From Protonemura montana (Eukaryota > Arthropoda > Insecta > Plecoptera > Nemouridae), in contig OX387604.1 in NCBI GenBank assembly GCA_947568835.1, positions 186,001 to 250,000 of the forward strand: a DNA stretch of 64,000 nucleotides. Reading direction: 5' to 3'. This document shows, in pieces, positions 34,333-47,320 of this stretch; the stretch's first letter is position 1; each line of letters starts with the position of its first letter. Position numbers and translations under genes: made by a program. The notes under the pieces were generated by a model. It had not been told where the DNA came from. It did no database searches and saw only the letters and a list, made by a program, of their open reading frames with translations.

Positions 34333-35678
34333 ATAAAGAGACGGGCAGAATCCGTCCCTAAGGCAATTCTGACGTGATTGCAATGCATGCGGATACCGAG
34401 TACGTTTACATTCATTATTGCAGCTTTTTCTATTAGCATAACATTAAAAAATATACTGCTTTGGGCAAAAAAACAGTTAATTTTCACCAAGTTTGTGACT
34501 TTACATCTAATGCCGGGCTTCGAGGAAATCGCATGGCAGGGCCAATGTTTGGTAATTATTAACAAACTTTGCTACCACGGCATGCAGTTGGGACAGGCAG
34601 CCCATAAGCCCCTGGAAGTAATGACATTTGTTTTTATTTTGGCATGTGGTCTGGATAAAAGAGATGACACTGAAGATAGAGAAGCATAACAATTGAAACG
34701 AAAATGTAAGGAAACAATTTAGTTTGCTGCAGATAAAATTGCCGTCTTTGCAGATGTAATTAATCGAGATTAAAAAGAATTCTGCCATCTCAACCGTCTC
34801 TGGTGAGACCAGGACAAGGAAAGAACAAAATCACCAACCACAGACAAGATTAATCGAGCAAGAATCTGTTTCTCACATGCGATGCAAGGAATCCGTCACT
34901 CAACTGCTAAAACAGGACGAGACTAAAAGTCGAGACTTTTGTCCTTCAGTGGCTGAGTTCAACGACATGTCAACCTTAAAACATTTCATGAAGCTTGCAT
35001 CAACATGGCTCAGGCTCCCGGAGAGATGATGGCTTATGCCAGCGAAGAACTACTGCATGCGTCACAAATGGCCGACCCGCCAGTGCTATAACTTGGACGG
35101 CATGGGGAGCATGAGGTTGGGATTAAAGGCAACAGCAAGGGAGGCACTTCAAAAATACGGCTGAGATCCAATATTACCGTTATCAGTAATGCTAAGGGAG
35201 TGAAAATTGTGTGTGATAACTCGATCAGCTCTCAGGTAAAGTATTGTAAAAAATGTGTTTGGCAGCACGGCAGGCTGGATACGCTCAGGGGAGGCTGCAA
35301 GAAATATTGGCCCAAGTGCAGGTGACACTTGCGATGGAAGAGGTTTGTTGTTAACAAACACGTACGATGAAACGAGCGCCAACATGTCGAGAACTGTTGC
35401 GACTCGAGCGACGATAGTTCCAGCAGTTTCAGCGTCGAGAAAGACTCACCGGAAGATGAGATCAAGCCAAATGAATGTAACAGCGCCTAAACCACAACGT
35501 AGCAACATTAAGAGAATATCAAATGTTACCCATAGAAGAATCCAGTAGTAATCCAGTTGATTTTAGTATAGGCCGGTCTTCTAGACTCGAAATCTGCGAC
35601 TCTAGTTAGACTATCTCTGTGATACGTTGGTAACCCTGGTCTAGGGAATAACAGATAGAGGGGGTTGGCAACAACCAG
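34333..35678. other. Spacer with short open frames, no gene recognised
   Basis: Open frames of 78-103 codons occur on both strands without family motifs. The region may contain further transposon debris. Confidence 0.35.
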
Positions 35679-36229
35679 AATGGCTGGGCAGTCTTGAGTG
35701 AATAGTCATCGTATGTACGTGTGAGATATTTTTAATAATTACAGTGAACTATAAACTTTGTATCTAATTAATTTAGAGCCCTTAAGAATAGTACATGGTG
35801 TCAGAAGTGGTTGTCACTGAAACATCTTGAAGATCCCGAAGGATCACCGAAATAACGTCGGATAATAAAATTCGATGGCGAACACACACACAGACCGCCG
35901 ATAGAGCTTAAGCTCACTGGCAATGTAAGTGAGAACTGGAAACGCTGGAAGCAGAAATTTGATATTTACATGCTGGCCACAAAATCATACAAGGACAGTG
36001 TAGAGGAGAAGGTCGCGATTCTGCTTAGTCGAATAGAAGATGAAGCGCTAGAAGCTTTCAACACATTTACATTTGTAGCGGCAGACGACAAAAATGGCTG
36101 GGCAGTCTTGAGTGAATAGTCATCGTATGTACGTGTGAGATATTATTAATAAATACAGTGAACTTTAAACTTAGTATCTAATTAATTTAGAGCCCTTATA
36201 TATAAAGTATAATAGTAGATAATAGTACA
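35679..36229 (+). mobile_element. Internally deleted LTR retrotransposon
   Basis: Two direct repeats (about 35679-35795 and 36093-36229) share GCTGGGCAGTCTTGAGTGAA, GATAGTCATCG-type sequence and AATTTAGAGCCCTTA, and both end AATAGTACA. A primer-binding-site-like TGGTGTCAGAAGTGG follows the first. The interior encodes a gag-like start (ENWKRWKQKFDIYMLATKS). Everything from mid-gag to the 3' LTR is lost. The second LTR has a short A/T expansion near its end. Confidence 0.75.
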
Positions 36230-36863
36230 ATCTCATTCATTCAATCCATGTTCCTCGTTTTGGCTTTCACTGCCTTTTACAGTCTAAAACCCGACATCCC
36301 CCGTTTGCAGTCGGGACTATCTTTGCGTGGAAAAAGCGCGTGCGTCGAGTTTGCAGTGTAAGATGCTACCGAAGCTCCTGGCCAGGCACCACTAACAGAG
36401 CGCTGCGATGGAGCTCTGCGCCATTAACGAAAGTAATAACACATTCACGGATACTAAAACCTTAGGTACGCTACAACAAACAAGCCCACACAAGCCTTAG
36501 CTTGTTTGGCTAAAACCCAACAATAAGTACGTTAAGTTCAACAATAAAAAAACTTGTACGAATAGACGACATGTCATAATAAGTTGTCCCGTTTTTATTC
36601 CCTTAGCAGCCCATATGTAATCACCTCATGCATGTGAAAGATGAACCAAGACTTTCATCCGTGTAGAAGGCCTCGGACGTCACATGGGCAGCCTCACAAA
36701 CACGAGGCTGTTTGCATGTACCATTTGTAATAAGAAATTGAAACAAAATAACAATCCGAAGGAACACGAGGCTGCTGCATTCATGGCACCAAAACTTCCT
36801 TGCAAGAATTCTAAAAAGGAATCGTGAAGTCAACGAAGTCTATGAAAAATCTTCTTATCTTCT
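36230..36863. other. Spacer, no gene recognised
   Basis: No coding or repeat feature recognised. Confidence 0.4.
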
Positions 36864-37356
36864 AGATTTGGGATGACATATCTTTTAACACATCGACTTA
36901 ATCAAGGTGCGTTAGAGAACACTTGTTCTCAATTACGGACAAACGGCAGTCTGAATGACCATCAAACTCCTCTGAATGCTCTCCAGTATGACTTATGTCT
37001 GACTTCTATCGCGGGTTGGGTTGCCAAGAAACACAAAGCAACACATCCAGAACTCGGACAATATACTTATAAGCTGTGAAAAGATCATGCATATGCTCTC
37101 CCGTTGTGGATCTAACAGCTGTCGTATGGTGGTCTCATCGAGCCGAGTGCAGAGTGGAGACTTAACGTTAGTGAAATGGACCAGCTGTTCTTGGAGCATC
37201 ATGGTGAATCTTTCGTAAATGAAAGAAATGTTGTAAATAATCTCACTGACAAGTTGTCTGCCATGTTCTCAAGTCTGGATAAAGCTGCTATCAAAACATT
37301 TGTTAAATTAAAAACTATTATCCGCTTACGTTTTCTCAATAAGTATGGTTTGTAAC
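36864..37356 (+). pseudogene. C-terminal part of a P-element/THAP9-like transposase
   Basis: The frame reads YLLTHRLNQGALENTCSQL and NGSLNDHQTPLNAL, the helical C-terminal signature of P-element/THAP9 transposases. It stops, continues in shifted frames with LSYGGLIEPSAEW, and ends with IRLRFLNKYGL and a stop at 37354-37356. The catalytic and THAP DNA-binding parts are absent. At least one frameshift and a stop separate the two blocks. Confidence 0.65.
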
Positions 37357-38117
37357 ATTTTTCCATGTTACTATTCTATATTATTGTGTATCTTTTTGAT
37401 AACTCATTAGTCATATGCAAAGGTACTTAAGAATCTTGATTTGATGGAAATAGCTGTGTACCATACTGTTTTCATGAGTGAAATGTTATCATATTATTCT
37501 ATGGAACTATAATATTTGATAGCTGCTGTGATGGATAGAGCTATGGACTCGATTGATTCGTGAAAATTATCGGTGTGATAGAAGAGACGTGGACTGTATA
37601 TTATTTTCTTTGTATTTTTAATGCGTGATAAGTGATAACCAATGAATCGTTGGAAAATTGTAAAGACTCGAGAATCTCTTTGTGATGGAAGAGAGGTTAT
37701 TCATGTTAATGTTGCTGAATTTGTCCGTATTGTTTAACTTCCAAATATGATATTTCCATCAGATAAGTTTAAATAAATATCAGTGAAGTTTTTAATGATT
37801 ACCCTTTTGCTTGCCTCTACACTCCCACACTTCCTAGCTAAAAGACTTTGAATTAATATGGTCATTTTTGTCACAAACCAATGATTCTTACAATATTTTA
37901 GTTAAAATAATAATTATTCATCTCACTCTTTGGCATGTTATTACAATAAGTAGTAACCTACACGCGAATAGGAATCATTTCAAACGCATTAGTCGTTTTT
38001 TGACAGCCCACAATGCAGTGAATTCACGTTTCCCGGCAGAACGAGGTCTCCGATTTACGTCACGAAATTCCAACCAATCACAGCTCTACCTCGGCATGAG
38101 CTAACCTGGTAGTACTG

Positions 38118-38180
38118 AATAAACCATGGACCAAGCCTCCTACAAACATGTCCGTGCATGTACCAACGGGCCGTGCCAGC
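38118..38180. repeat. Dispersed repeat, short member
   Basis: It contains ACATGTCCGTGCATG and ACCAACGGGCCGTGCC, shared with copies at 40.77 and 46.77 kb. Confidence 0.7.
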
Positions 38181-40714
38181 TGAGAACTACGTCAATTGTC
38201 CAGCAGCTCGCGCAGCAATTTAGCAAGACCAAGCTAGTTTGCAAGCTTGGTAAAATTAGCTTCATTGAGCATTGGCAAAATGTCAGTTGACACAGTTTGA
38301 CCGAATTTTACTGTTAAGTAAAGAAGTTACAGAATTCTGTCCTTCCGGCCAGGTCTGGAAAAATGTTTAAAATTAATTCATTTACATATCTTTCATTTAT
38401 GAAGTTACATTTAAGATATATATCATAATCTTGTCGCACCGTCATGTCGCACCGTCTTACTACTTCGTGCAATTTAAAACATCTTATGCATTATCAAATT
38501 GATGTCAAGCAGGCTAAAGAAAAAAGCGCCCTTCTCTTAACCGAAGCCAAGTTTCAAGTAATTATTTGAGAAAAAGTAAAAAAAAACTGTTTCTTGGTAG
38601 ATGCACTGCACAAAGTATCTATCAGTTAACAGCAAGAGACCCACGAAGAATTTATCTAAATGCAGTGATTGGTTGAGTAAAGTTTGAGACCCACCACCGG
38701 TGTTGAGTGTGCCGTTGTCCGTGCTGGCAGTTCATTCTGCGATGCTGCTGTTCAGAGCTGCAAACGCAACGGTAAGTCAATTACATACATGCACATCTGT
38801 ACCTATGTGGGCATCTTACTTCCTGGCGTAAATGTGGGCAAGCCGTGTTTGAGTAATAAAAAAATACTAATTGATTTGTTTTCTTTAAAGTATCCAGCAA
38901 GAGCGTTGAAAGTGACGTGATGCACCCGACCTCTCTGCCGTCTCCGCCGCCACGGACGCGAAATTAGAAATTTTAAAAATTTACCGGCGCATACTTTGCA
39001 TGCTCCAACAAGACCAACAACTTAAAGACCATGACCAGACAGCTACCCATGAAAACTTGTAATTATATTAATTACCCACTGTAATATCTCGTTGCATGTT
39101 ACGTCTCAACTTGAGCGTACGTTTGTATATAGTCATGTTTTTAATCGTTCTTGTTTCATGTACAAATTATTCTAATTTTATTACATCAACACTTGTAGAC
39201 TTGCCTTCATTGTTGATCGATAAACAACAAATAAAATTAAAACATATTTCTGTCTACTCCTTATGAACGAATTATAAATATCTTCTGGAACTCTGACGTT
39301 TCCAATGTTATTTGTAACTAATCTGGAATACAAATTCAAAGAAGCATTTCAAAAATATTTGGAATAAGTTAATATTTTACTGAAATCTGATTCACAACCG
39401 ATGCGTTCCACTCGTTCAGAAACATGAAATGACTCCATACTCTGATTTGCTAGAATGACTGCTCACTGCCGTTCAACGCCTCTACGATGTGAACGTTGAA
39501 GCGTTACACAATGGCTGTAAGATGCTCTGTGAAACCAGCTCCCAAGCCGGTGGCGACTCATTCCAGAAGAAGCAGGAAAGTAAGTTGACAAATGTTAATT
39601 GCAAAACGGTCTCTTAGTTGCCATGGTCAGGAAGGCCTGGTTAAAAAAATGTGGGACAGTGCAGTGAAGATTGCACTTAATCAGAAATTAGAAACAGTCG
39701 AAATCTCGTATCTCAAAGCTTACACCAAACTAGCGTGTCACCAAGGCGAAAGTAGCCAAACAAACTCGGTTGCTAGGAGCCCACCGGTCTCTAGACTTAA
39801 TGGCCAAAGAGGTATTTAAAAACATGAAGGATTTCTAAAGATCGGTGATATAAAACGACTTCAAAATTACAAAAATAAAATAATGTTAACAACCGAGCAG
39901 AAAAGCTGGTTTTTACTGTTAGTACAAAAAAAATTGTACAGCAATAATATCGGAAAATCTTTTCCAGAAGCAAATCAAAACAATCACTGAAATAAGGTTG
40001 TTTCAATTGTGTGGTTTTCGGTGGGAACTTTTGCCAGTGGCGCGATTAGGCAGCGTGTTCCGAAACTATTCCAGTCCATCTCAAGCAACCTCTACACGAT
40101 CCGCAATGCAAAGAATCCAAACAAAGAATCGATTAACTAATAATGGCGCACTACGGAATGAAAAGAAGACGTATTAACGAACTCTTATTCCAGAGCGCTA
40201 CATGTTTACAGAACCAAAATCAATATGGCACTGAAATGTAAGGCAGAGCCAACAAATGGCGAAAGCCGATGTCACTTATCAAAAAGAAAACGATTCGGCG
40301 AAGCAAAGATAAGTCCCAGGTGGCAGTTCTTCTATCAGACAGGCTAGGTGATTTTTTTCTTCAAATTAACTAGATAAATGAACATCGGTAAAGTACGAAA
40401 TATATATTGAACCATCGTCTGCATGGCACAGGAATGTTAGGCAAATAGCGTCAACGAAAGTTGAGAGCGTGATGTTCAACGTCAGGACGATGCTACCTCA
40501 ATGAACGCCGATCGTACCGCGTTGCGCTATTGTTCCACCGCAAGCAGAGTAAAGTGTCCGCGCTCCTGCCAAGTCGGCCGGCCGACCGAGCGAAAAAAGA
40601 AGAGTGTCCGTAATTTGAAGTGAATTTAGACTTGATGAACCAGTCTTGGCATCGAGTAATATCCCAAACGTAGCCTAACAACCGACGCCATGGCAACGGT
40701 CTATGTTGACCAGT

Positions 40715-40818
40715 TGAGAGAATCGGAGAGACTGAGGTCGGCCGCAGCGAGTCGCTGGCTTTCATAGACCACGCCACCTAGAAACATGTCCGTGCATTGT
40801 GCCAACGGGCCGTGCCGC
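40715..40818. repeat. Dispersed repeat, long member
   Basis: It begins GAGAATCGGAGAGACTGAGG and runs through CGCAGCGAGTCGCTGGCTTT to GCCAACGGGCCGTGCCGCT. It is almost identical to 46703-46806. Confidence 0.85.
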
Positions 40819-42259
40819 TAGGTACTTGGTTGGGTACAACTTATTTCTGAAGATTCAATGAACACGTACAGTTTTAGCAGAGGAAACATTTGATGAAATC
40901 CAAAACTGGTCAATTGCAGTACAATGGCAAGTTATTTTCACTCCCGTTTGTCAAACTCTGCCCTAACCAAAAAGGAGCCAAGCAGCATTAGAAAAATACT
41001 GACAAGAAAATGACGATAGATTGTATGGAAAAATTTCTAAGAAATCCAAAAAACTTTCTTGAAGTTTCTTACGCTGTAGCAATAAGAAGAGCAACGCAGA
41101 AATCGCCTTTAAACAATTGGAGGACGATTAGCGAAAACAAAAACAAAAAGCCTCGAGCGTTGGAGAAAGAATGATTGATGAATTGGTAATTGATGTCAAG
41201 GAGCAATAATAATAACGTTTGTACAATAGTGTACTTTAATGTCTTATCAATTTTCATGTTTATTGTCATAGCTTCATGAAAAAGGCCTGCTTCTTAGAAC
41301 GATGAATGCCAGTGCAAGTTTTTAAAAAAATGACACAACTTAACAGAGACTGGCATTGACCAAAGCGTCAGAAAGAGGGTGTGGAAAAGAGAAAGAGGAA
41401 GCCTGCTGTATCAACGCCTCGATTCATGAGTCCTACGGCACTGAACAGGTACTAGCTGTAAGTTAAATACACAGGTAGCCTCTAAGCAATCCAGCAAGGA
41501 ACATGAAGAGCCACAAATAATTTTGATGGCGACCGCTAGAGAAGCAGCAATGGCTTGGATTACTTCCGCACAGACTCGGGCAGATTATTCGCTTGCCATT
41601 ACACAAGTACTTGATGCTCAAGAAAAGAATTCCCTGGTAGAGGAGATTCAAACGCCAAGGCGACCATCAAACTCATTTCTCTGATAAGAGCTCGTGAAGG
41701 CGACGACCAAGACTTGGTTACCAATCAACAACCAGGTGATCACGGGTTTGAATCCAGGTCGGTGCCATACCACGTCCGGCCGTCTTCAAGATGGACAACC
41801 AGGAGGCAATCGAGTAAATCGCACTCACCGTATCCTTTGAAAGCTATCTAAGAGACCCTCACGGCCCTGCGGAAGCAGCTCGAACGGATCTGCTAAGCGG
41901 CTCTCTGTGATAGCGAACTGTGATATGTGGCTCCAACTTTTACAGCGGGAAAATATCGGTCAAGTCAACACACGATATTAATAGCGGCTCGATTGGCAGC
42001 TGCTTGTGAGCTTTATATCTTTTATGCACAAAGAGAGGGAAAACAACGGTGCATGTGACATAACAAGTTTCATGAAGCTTCCTAGAAGCTAAAAGAAGAA
42101 TTAAACAAATGTTCTGCCCAGGATTGTGAGAGCAGAGCAAGAAGAACCTGGCCGAGATGCGAGAGCCAGGCACGCGCGGACATTTTTTATAAAGATACGA
42201 CAAAGCCTCTGTTCAAATATTTTAAAATGATGACGTTGCATTCTTTATACATGTACTGT

Positions 42260-42535
42260 ACAATTATATATGTCTTAGAATGGTCCAAAATTGAGGTGGA
42301 AACAAAAAGGAATTATAATACTAGAAATAGAGATCATCTGAGGGAAGAAAGCCACCATCTTCAGTTATTTAAAAAAAGACCAAGCTATGCAGGAAACAAA
42401 TTTTTTAATTACTTGCCTAAAGATTTAAAATAATTGAAAAGTAAGACTAATTTTAAAGACTTCCTGAAGGCATATTTTATTGAAAACTGTTTTAATTCAA
42501 GTACAGATTTTTTAAATGGAAAGGCAAAATAAAAT
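42260..42535 (+). mobile_element. 3' end of a non-LTR retrotransposon
   Basis: The frame ends YNTRNRDHLREESHHLQLF, then PSYAGNKFFNYLPKDLK, a sequence typical of the C-terminus of jockey/CR1-like reverse transcriptases. After a stop the reading resumes with an NFKDFLKAYF-like tail. AATAAAA follows. The element is 5'-truncated. Confidence 0.65.
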
Positions 42536-42706
42536 GTAAATACAAAATAAGTGTAGTTCATGTACTTCATTTTTTTAACATCAATATTTAAAAAAAATAT
42601 TTCAGTCCAGGACAGATTTTAATCCTCAATACAAAAACCAATGTAGGCTAGGCCTTAAATTAAAAGTGAAAGACCTAGTTCTAGCCTACTCCCCTATGTC
42701 CTTTCT

Positions 42707-42998
42707 TTTCACAGGTGCAGCTGTTCACAATAAAGACTGGGTGCGAAGGCGGACACCATCTCTTGGACTTGGCCAACAGAGCCTACCATCCGGTAGCTCA
42801 TCAAACTACGCTCTGCTGGCCAAGTCCAAGCGGGAGCTGGCCGAGCTAATGAAGGTCGCTGCAGTCACAGAGCAAGCGGAGAAAACGGAGCTGCATAAAC
42901 TGAAAATGTCAATCAATGAAGCAAAGCTGCAAGCAGCCTTGCTTGATGTGGAAATCAAACAAGCGCAGCTTGATATTCTTAGGAATAAAAATGAATAA
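42707..42998 (+). CDS. Harbinger accessory-protein-like C-terminal exon
   Basis: An exon opens after TTTTCACAG at 42698-42706 and stops at 42998. It encodes WVRRRTPSLGLG, a Ser-rich linker, and a helical Leu/Ala/Lys-rich C-terminus (residues about 50-100) compatible with a coiled coil. Harbinger elements usually encode a Myb/SANT-like partner that imports the transposase to the nucleus and binds the ends. The C-terminus fits such a partner. The Myb-like N-terminus is not visible upstream, where a LINE tail lies instead, so the gene is probably truncated. Assignment rests mainly on context. Confidence 0.5.
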
Positions 42999-43078
42999 AA
43001 GGAATAAAAATGAACTGTATTGTAATTGAATCGTCAAAAATTTCTAGAGAAGTTGCCTAAAATGTTCAATGACCGCAT

Positions 43079-44404
43079 TTAGCACAGCATTTGATCCCTC
43101 TCCAAATCAAGGTGCGGCAACTCGGGGTCATGGGGTGGCTCGTCTTCATGCTGATCAATGGCCAGATTGTGGAGGACAGCACAGGCCACGATTACCGCCT
43201 GAATGTTGGCTAGATTTTTAAGTCTCATCCCCAGAGACAGCACAGGGAAGCGACGTTTCCATGTCCCATATTGCCGCTCTACGGTACTGCGTGTTCGAAT
43301 TTGGCTCTCATTGTACAATAGCTCTTCGGGGAGGTTGGGATTACGCAGAGGCGTTAATAGATACGGTTTTACGGTGTAGCCAGAATCACCCAGGATCAAA
43401 CCATTTCCAAACTCCCCTGTTTCAAGGCGGGCTCGAAGGACAGAGTTGTTGAAAACGGTCTGATCGTGTGCTGATCCTGGCCACCTTGTAACTATATCTA
43501 ATATGCGCAACTGTGCATCGCTAACAGTTTGTACGTTCAGTGAAAAGAAACCTTTCCTATTTCTGAAGTCTTCAGCATTATCTCCTCCTGAAGTATATGG
43601 GAAGATAAAGGAACCAGGTTGGTAATGTGACAGGAAAGTATAGAATGTAAGTAGGTAGTTTTTGGGAATTATTACCTAGCGATTGGATTTTCACGTGAGT
43701 GCAGTCGATACACCTACGGACAAGAGGAAAGCTATTCATCTGGTAGAATTTAAGTTGAGTAGCCTCCACCTCTTGCTGCGTCAGCGCAAACTTGACATAT
43801 TGTGGCCGCAGCAATGCAATGGCCCTGCTGACCCGCTGAACAATGCGGCATGCAGTCGACTTGTGGACGCCAGTGAAGTCGCCCACAGATATCAACATGC
43901 ATGCGGTAGCGTAAAATCGTAGGGCCAATAATAGTTGATTTATTGGGGCCACCGAATCATTGCTAGAGCAGAAAATTACCAGCTTTATTAGCTGCTGATG
44001 CAGAGACAATACTTGCTAGTAGTAAAAATAATGAAAGTTAGGTTATGCGTCTCATAAAAATAAAGGCATGCCAACTTTTGCAAGTGCTACGCAAAAAACC
44101 CATTAAGTGCTCTGGATCCTAGGCCACTTTATAATTTTGACGCTGAGTAGTGAGTACAGGCGTTACAGGGGAAGATACCAACTAACCGGTCAGTTCGGTG
44201 CTCCAGGTGATTAACTATTTGATCGAGAAGCAGGAGGACAGTGGGTTTTCTTAATCGAAACCGCATGAAAAATTCTGCATCTGTCCACAAATCAAAATGA
44301 TTTACGCGAGGCCGAATGATCTTTGCCAGCCTCCCCCTTGCTGCCAGCAACGCGAAAAGTTCGTCTTCCTCATCGCTGTCAAAATTCAAGAGATAGTCGG
44401 CCAT
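43079..44404 (-). CDS. PIF/Harbinger transposase (HARBI1-like), 3 exons, 337 aa
   Basis: Exons 44187-44404, 43676-43962 and 43079-43587 splice in phase (donors GTTAGT and GTAATA; acceptors CTAG and CAG). They give 337 residues with no stop, the usual length of this family. The N-terminus has LNFDSDEEDELFALL; the helix-turn-helix region follows (DFTGVHKSTACRIVQRV). The DDE_4-type catalytic core is complete: D in CIDCTHVKIQ, D in ILGDSGYTV, and E in STVERQYGTWK. WPGSAHDQTVFNNS is also typical. The protein cuts and pastes DNA at short 3-bp targets. The intact frame suggests a recently active or constrained copy. A domesticated HARBI1 gene is an alternative, but the adjacent partner frame favours a transposon. 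Confidence 0.88.
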
Positions 44405-44640
44405 TTTTTTTTAACTGTGAATTTCAACTTTGTGTACAAATCGCCATAACAACCAGCCTTATTCGTCGAATAAAAGTTTAAGAGGAGCTTCAACCTCCTA
44501 ATAAATATCTGGCTACTAAGTAGCTATTAACCTCCTCTTAAACACTAATAGGAGGTGGTAATACACCAAAATGAGCTAATGGACGAATAAATTTAATAGC
44601 GGCTATTAAACTATTTAATAGGACATTGTACAACTGGCCC

Positions 44641-47320
44641 TTAGACTATTTCTCTTTCTCAACTAAAATCCACGTCGTTTTCTACCTAATATGGACTCAA
44701 CAAAAAACGGCGAATGGGTCAACAGACCCAGATCTCAGTGGGCCAACCAGTGCCAGGCTGAGGACATATCAAGACACTCGATGGAAATTAGACCAACTTC
44801 ATAGTTTTCTGTCGACCCACATCGAGTTGTACGTCGGCAAAATCCCTATCGTTCTACGTAACTCTAGGTTAAATTACCTCACGACCACCTCCTGTCCGAA
44901 CGGAATGAAGCTGACACCTGGGTGTTACGGCACACAATGCCCTGGGACTCGACCCTCGAATCAATTGATACCTGCAGTGGTATGTTTGCTTATTACTGAC
45001 AGCATGCACCCTGCTAAGACACCGGTGTAAACTTTCCGCTTCTCAAGTACACACCTTTAACGTCGTCCATTAAGACGGGTGGATGGAAAATGGTGTGATA
45101 ATCCAAAACTACAAGCCAGAGAATATTCATCCCCATGCACTAAATAGCTGTGAAGTTGGGCGTCCTCGTATACAGCACATTGACGGGCCTCGGCTTAGTC
45201 TTTTTGTTAGAAAGTAATAACCACACGTATGTACCAACGTATTTTTATCAAAAATCACCTATGAAAGAAGTGGCAGGTGATATCGGCAAATATACTAATG
45301 AAGTTTAGTCGTTGAAGTTCTGTCTACAATGTTAAACACCACCAGCTGCAATGAACTACAGGAGTCTTCGATCAGCCAGTTTATTTACCCGAATGTCCAC
45401 ATGATCGGTTACCCAGCAAAAAAGTAGGACTAAACTGTATCCTGGCAAAACTAGAAGTATTTTGCTAAATCTTCTCGACCAAAAAAGAACCAGAATATAT
45501 TTCTGTTAAAGCTCGGATATGAGAGCTAATATTTCAATGTGAGATATTAAATGAGTGGTTTAACTATCTTTCACCCAGTCACGTGATTTGAGACTTGCCA
45601 GTCGGGGCAATGCTTTGGGGGAAGCAAATCAGGGCCAACTTTATGGCGTCTTGAAGCATGAATAATAATCCGCCACCATTTCTCGTGTTGACGCAGGAAA
45701 TTAACAGAAGACAAGACGTCCATGTCGCGCTGGTGGAAATATTACCAAATCATAGAGCCTGGGAAACAGCATGCGGCAAATACGCATATAAAAATGTGCC
45801 AAAGAGATTTCCTGAGTCATACACCTTCTACATATGTACTTAGGTGTGAGATCATGTATAAATCGTGTTTTCATTACTTTGAATACGTGCCATAGCAAGA
45901 TGACGGCGGCACAGGCCACAAAAGAAAATTTCTCCAGAGTTATTGCAAATAGCATATGCAAAAAGAGCAAGAAAACAAAACGAATAGTCGACAACAAGTT
46001 GTTGTCGAGGAACTGCCATCTTAGAGAACTGCACGGGCTAGCACGCTCCTAGGTGTCGGGCTAAGCGCTTTCACAGGCGGGCCATTTATTGAATCTGGCT
46101 AACCGCACATGAGGCCAGAAGCGTCATTGTTAAATTTCTTGGGACGAATTTCCCATAGATTGGGACGCGGCAGTCTTCAAATGTCTTATTAAAGATTTAG
46201 AAGATTTCGTCGATTGCGAGGAGTATGAGGTCCGAAAACCCAACCTTTACAGTTGCATTGAGACTCTACACCCATTCGAACACCCACTCTACACCCATAC
46301 ACCCAAGCATTCTGAACAGATCCAAATTTCGCTGTTTTCTTCGCCACAAACCTTTGCATTTCCTCCCGCACACTTGAAATGGTACAATTGATCACTCATG
46401 CGTTGCAGCATCCTGACGGCCAGACTGAATCTGCCGCGCTGAATCTCACCGTCCGCCATGATACATTGTCGATGAAGAAGGAGCGACTGCCACAGGACAA
46501 CGCGGGAAACTAAGAGTTTGCGCAAGCACAACCGTTCTCGTGTAAAATAACCCAGTGAAATGACGATTTGAAAACCTGACGAGCTTAAAAATATATCATT
46601 TGCAGCCAAAATAAGACGACGCATTAGACATAAAACAAAACTTAAATGTCGTGGCAGCGAGGGGTTGAACCAAAGCCTTGGCACAGGTTGATGATTACCA
46701 TTTGAGAGAATCGGAGAGACCGAGCCTAGCTGCAGCGAGTCGCTGGCTTTCATAGACCACGCCACCTAGAAACATGTCCGTGCATTGTGCCAACGGGCCG
46801 TGCCGCTGGTCGCTTCGCTTCTCAAGCACCATCAGCGAAGCGAACCCTACCGTTCACAGCGCCGCGACAAAAGATGCTAGTTTCTAGGCTGCCGCGACTT
46901 TGCAGTGCCTTGTAGCAACTGTTCCGTCAGATGTCCATCGTTGCAAAGACGGCGGACTTTCATCGGCAGGAGTGGTTTGAATGGTACTATCACATGAATA
47001 TTTGGCCATCGCTTTGCCTCTCCTACCAGTCGACAAAATTGTCGAAGCTGTGCAAGATCTGGAGGTATTAAATTAACAATCACAAAGCAGAAGCAGACCG
47101 TACCTTTTGGCAAGCAACTTTTGTCGGCTTTGAGAGCCAAGTAGTAGCAGACATGAGGAAGGAAATTGCTTGTTTTAACATATGGAAAAGATGCAATAGA
47201 GAGTTTTCTCCTGATCGTAATATTAAATTGAGTATGTTAAACACTAACATGCGGCTGCAGGAGTTGAATGCATTCTAAATATAATGGGCAGCACAGCCCA
47301 ATATAATGGGCTGCCGAAAT
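44641..47320. other. Spacer without a recognised gene
   Basis: It contains a 134-codon plus-strand frame (44626-45030) and other short frames without motifs, and the dispersed repeat at 46703-46806. No RNA gene recognised. Confidence 0.4.
46703..46806. repeat. Dispersed repeat, second long member
   Basis: It matches 40715-40818 almost base for base, in the same orientation. Confidence 0.85.

Larger units (their letters stand above)
37360..42220. other. Long stretch without a recognised gene
   Basis: Only short open frames (under about 95 codons) without motifs. Positions about 38118-38180 and 40715-40818 carry members of a dispersed repeat (see separate entries). No tRNA, exon cluster or inverted repeat was recognised. 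Confidence 0.4.
42550..44640. mobile_element. PIF/Harbinger transposon (ends not resolved)
   Basis: Two convergent genes, a transposase on minus and a partner-like frame on plus, end 80 bp apart. This is the two-gene layout of Harbinger elements. Beyond 44404 lie subterminal motifs AAGAGGAGCTT, CCTCCTCTTAA and the palindrome TTTAATAGCGGCTATTAAA, which probably belong to the right end. I could not match terminal repeats or a 3-bp target duplication. Confidence 0.55.

Noticed and set aside
44626-45030. 134-codon plus-strand frame
   Set aside because: No domain, no clear start context and unusual composition; probably chance.
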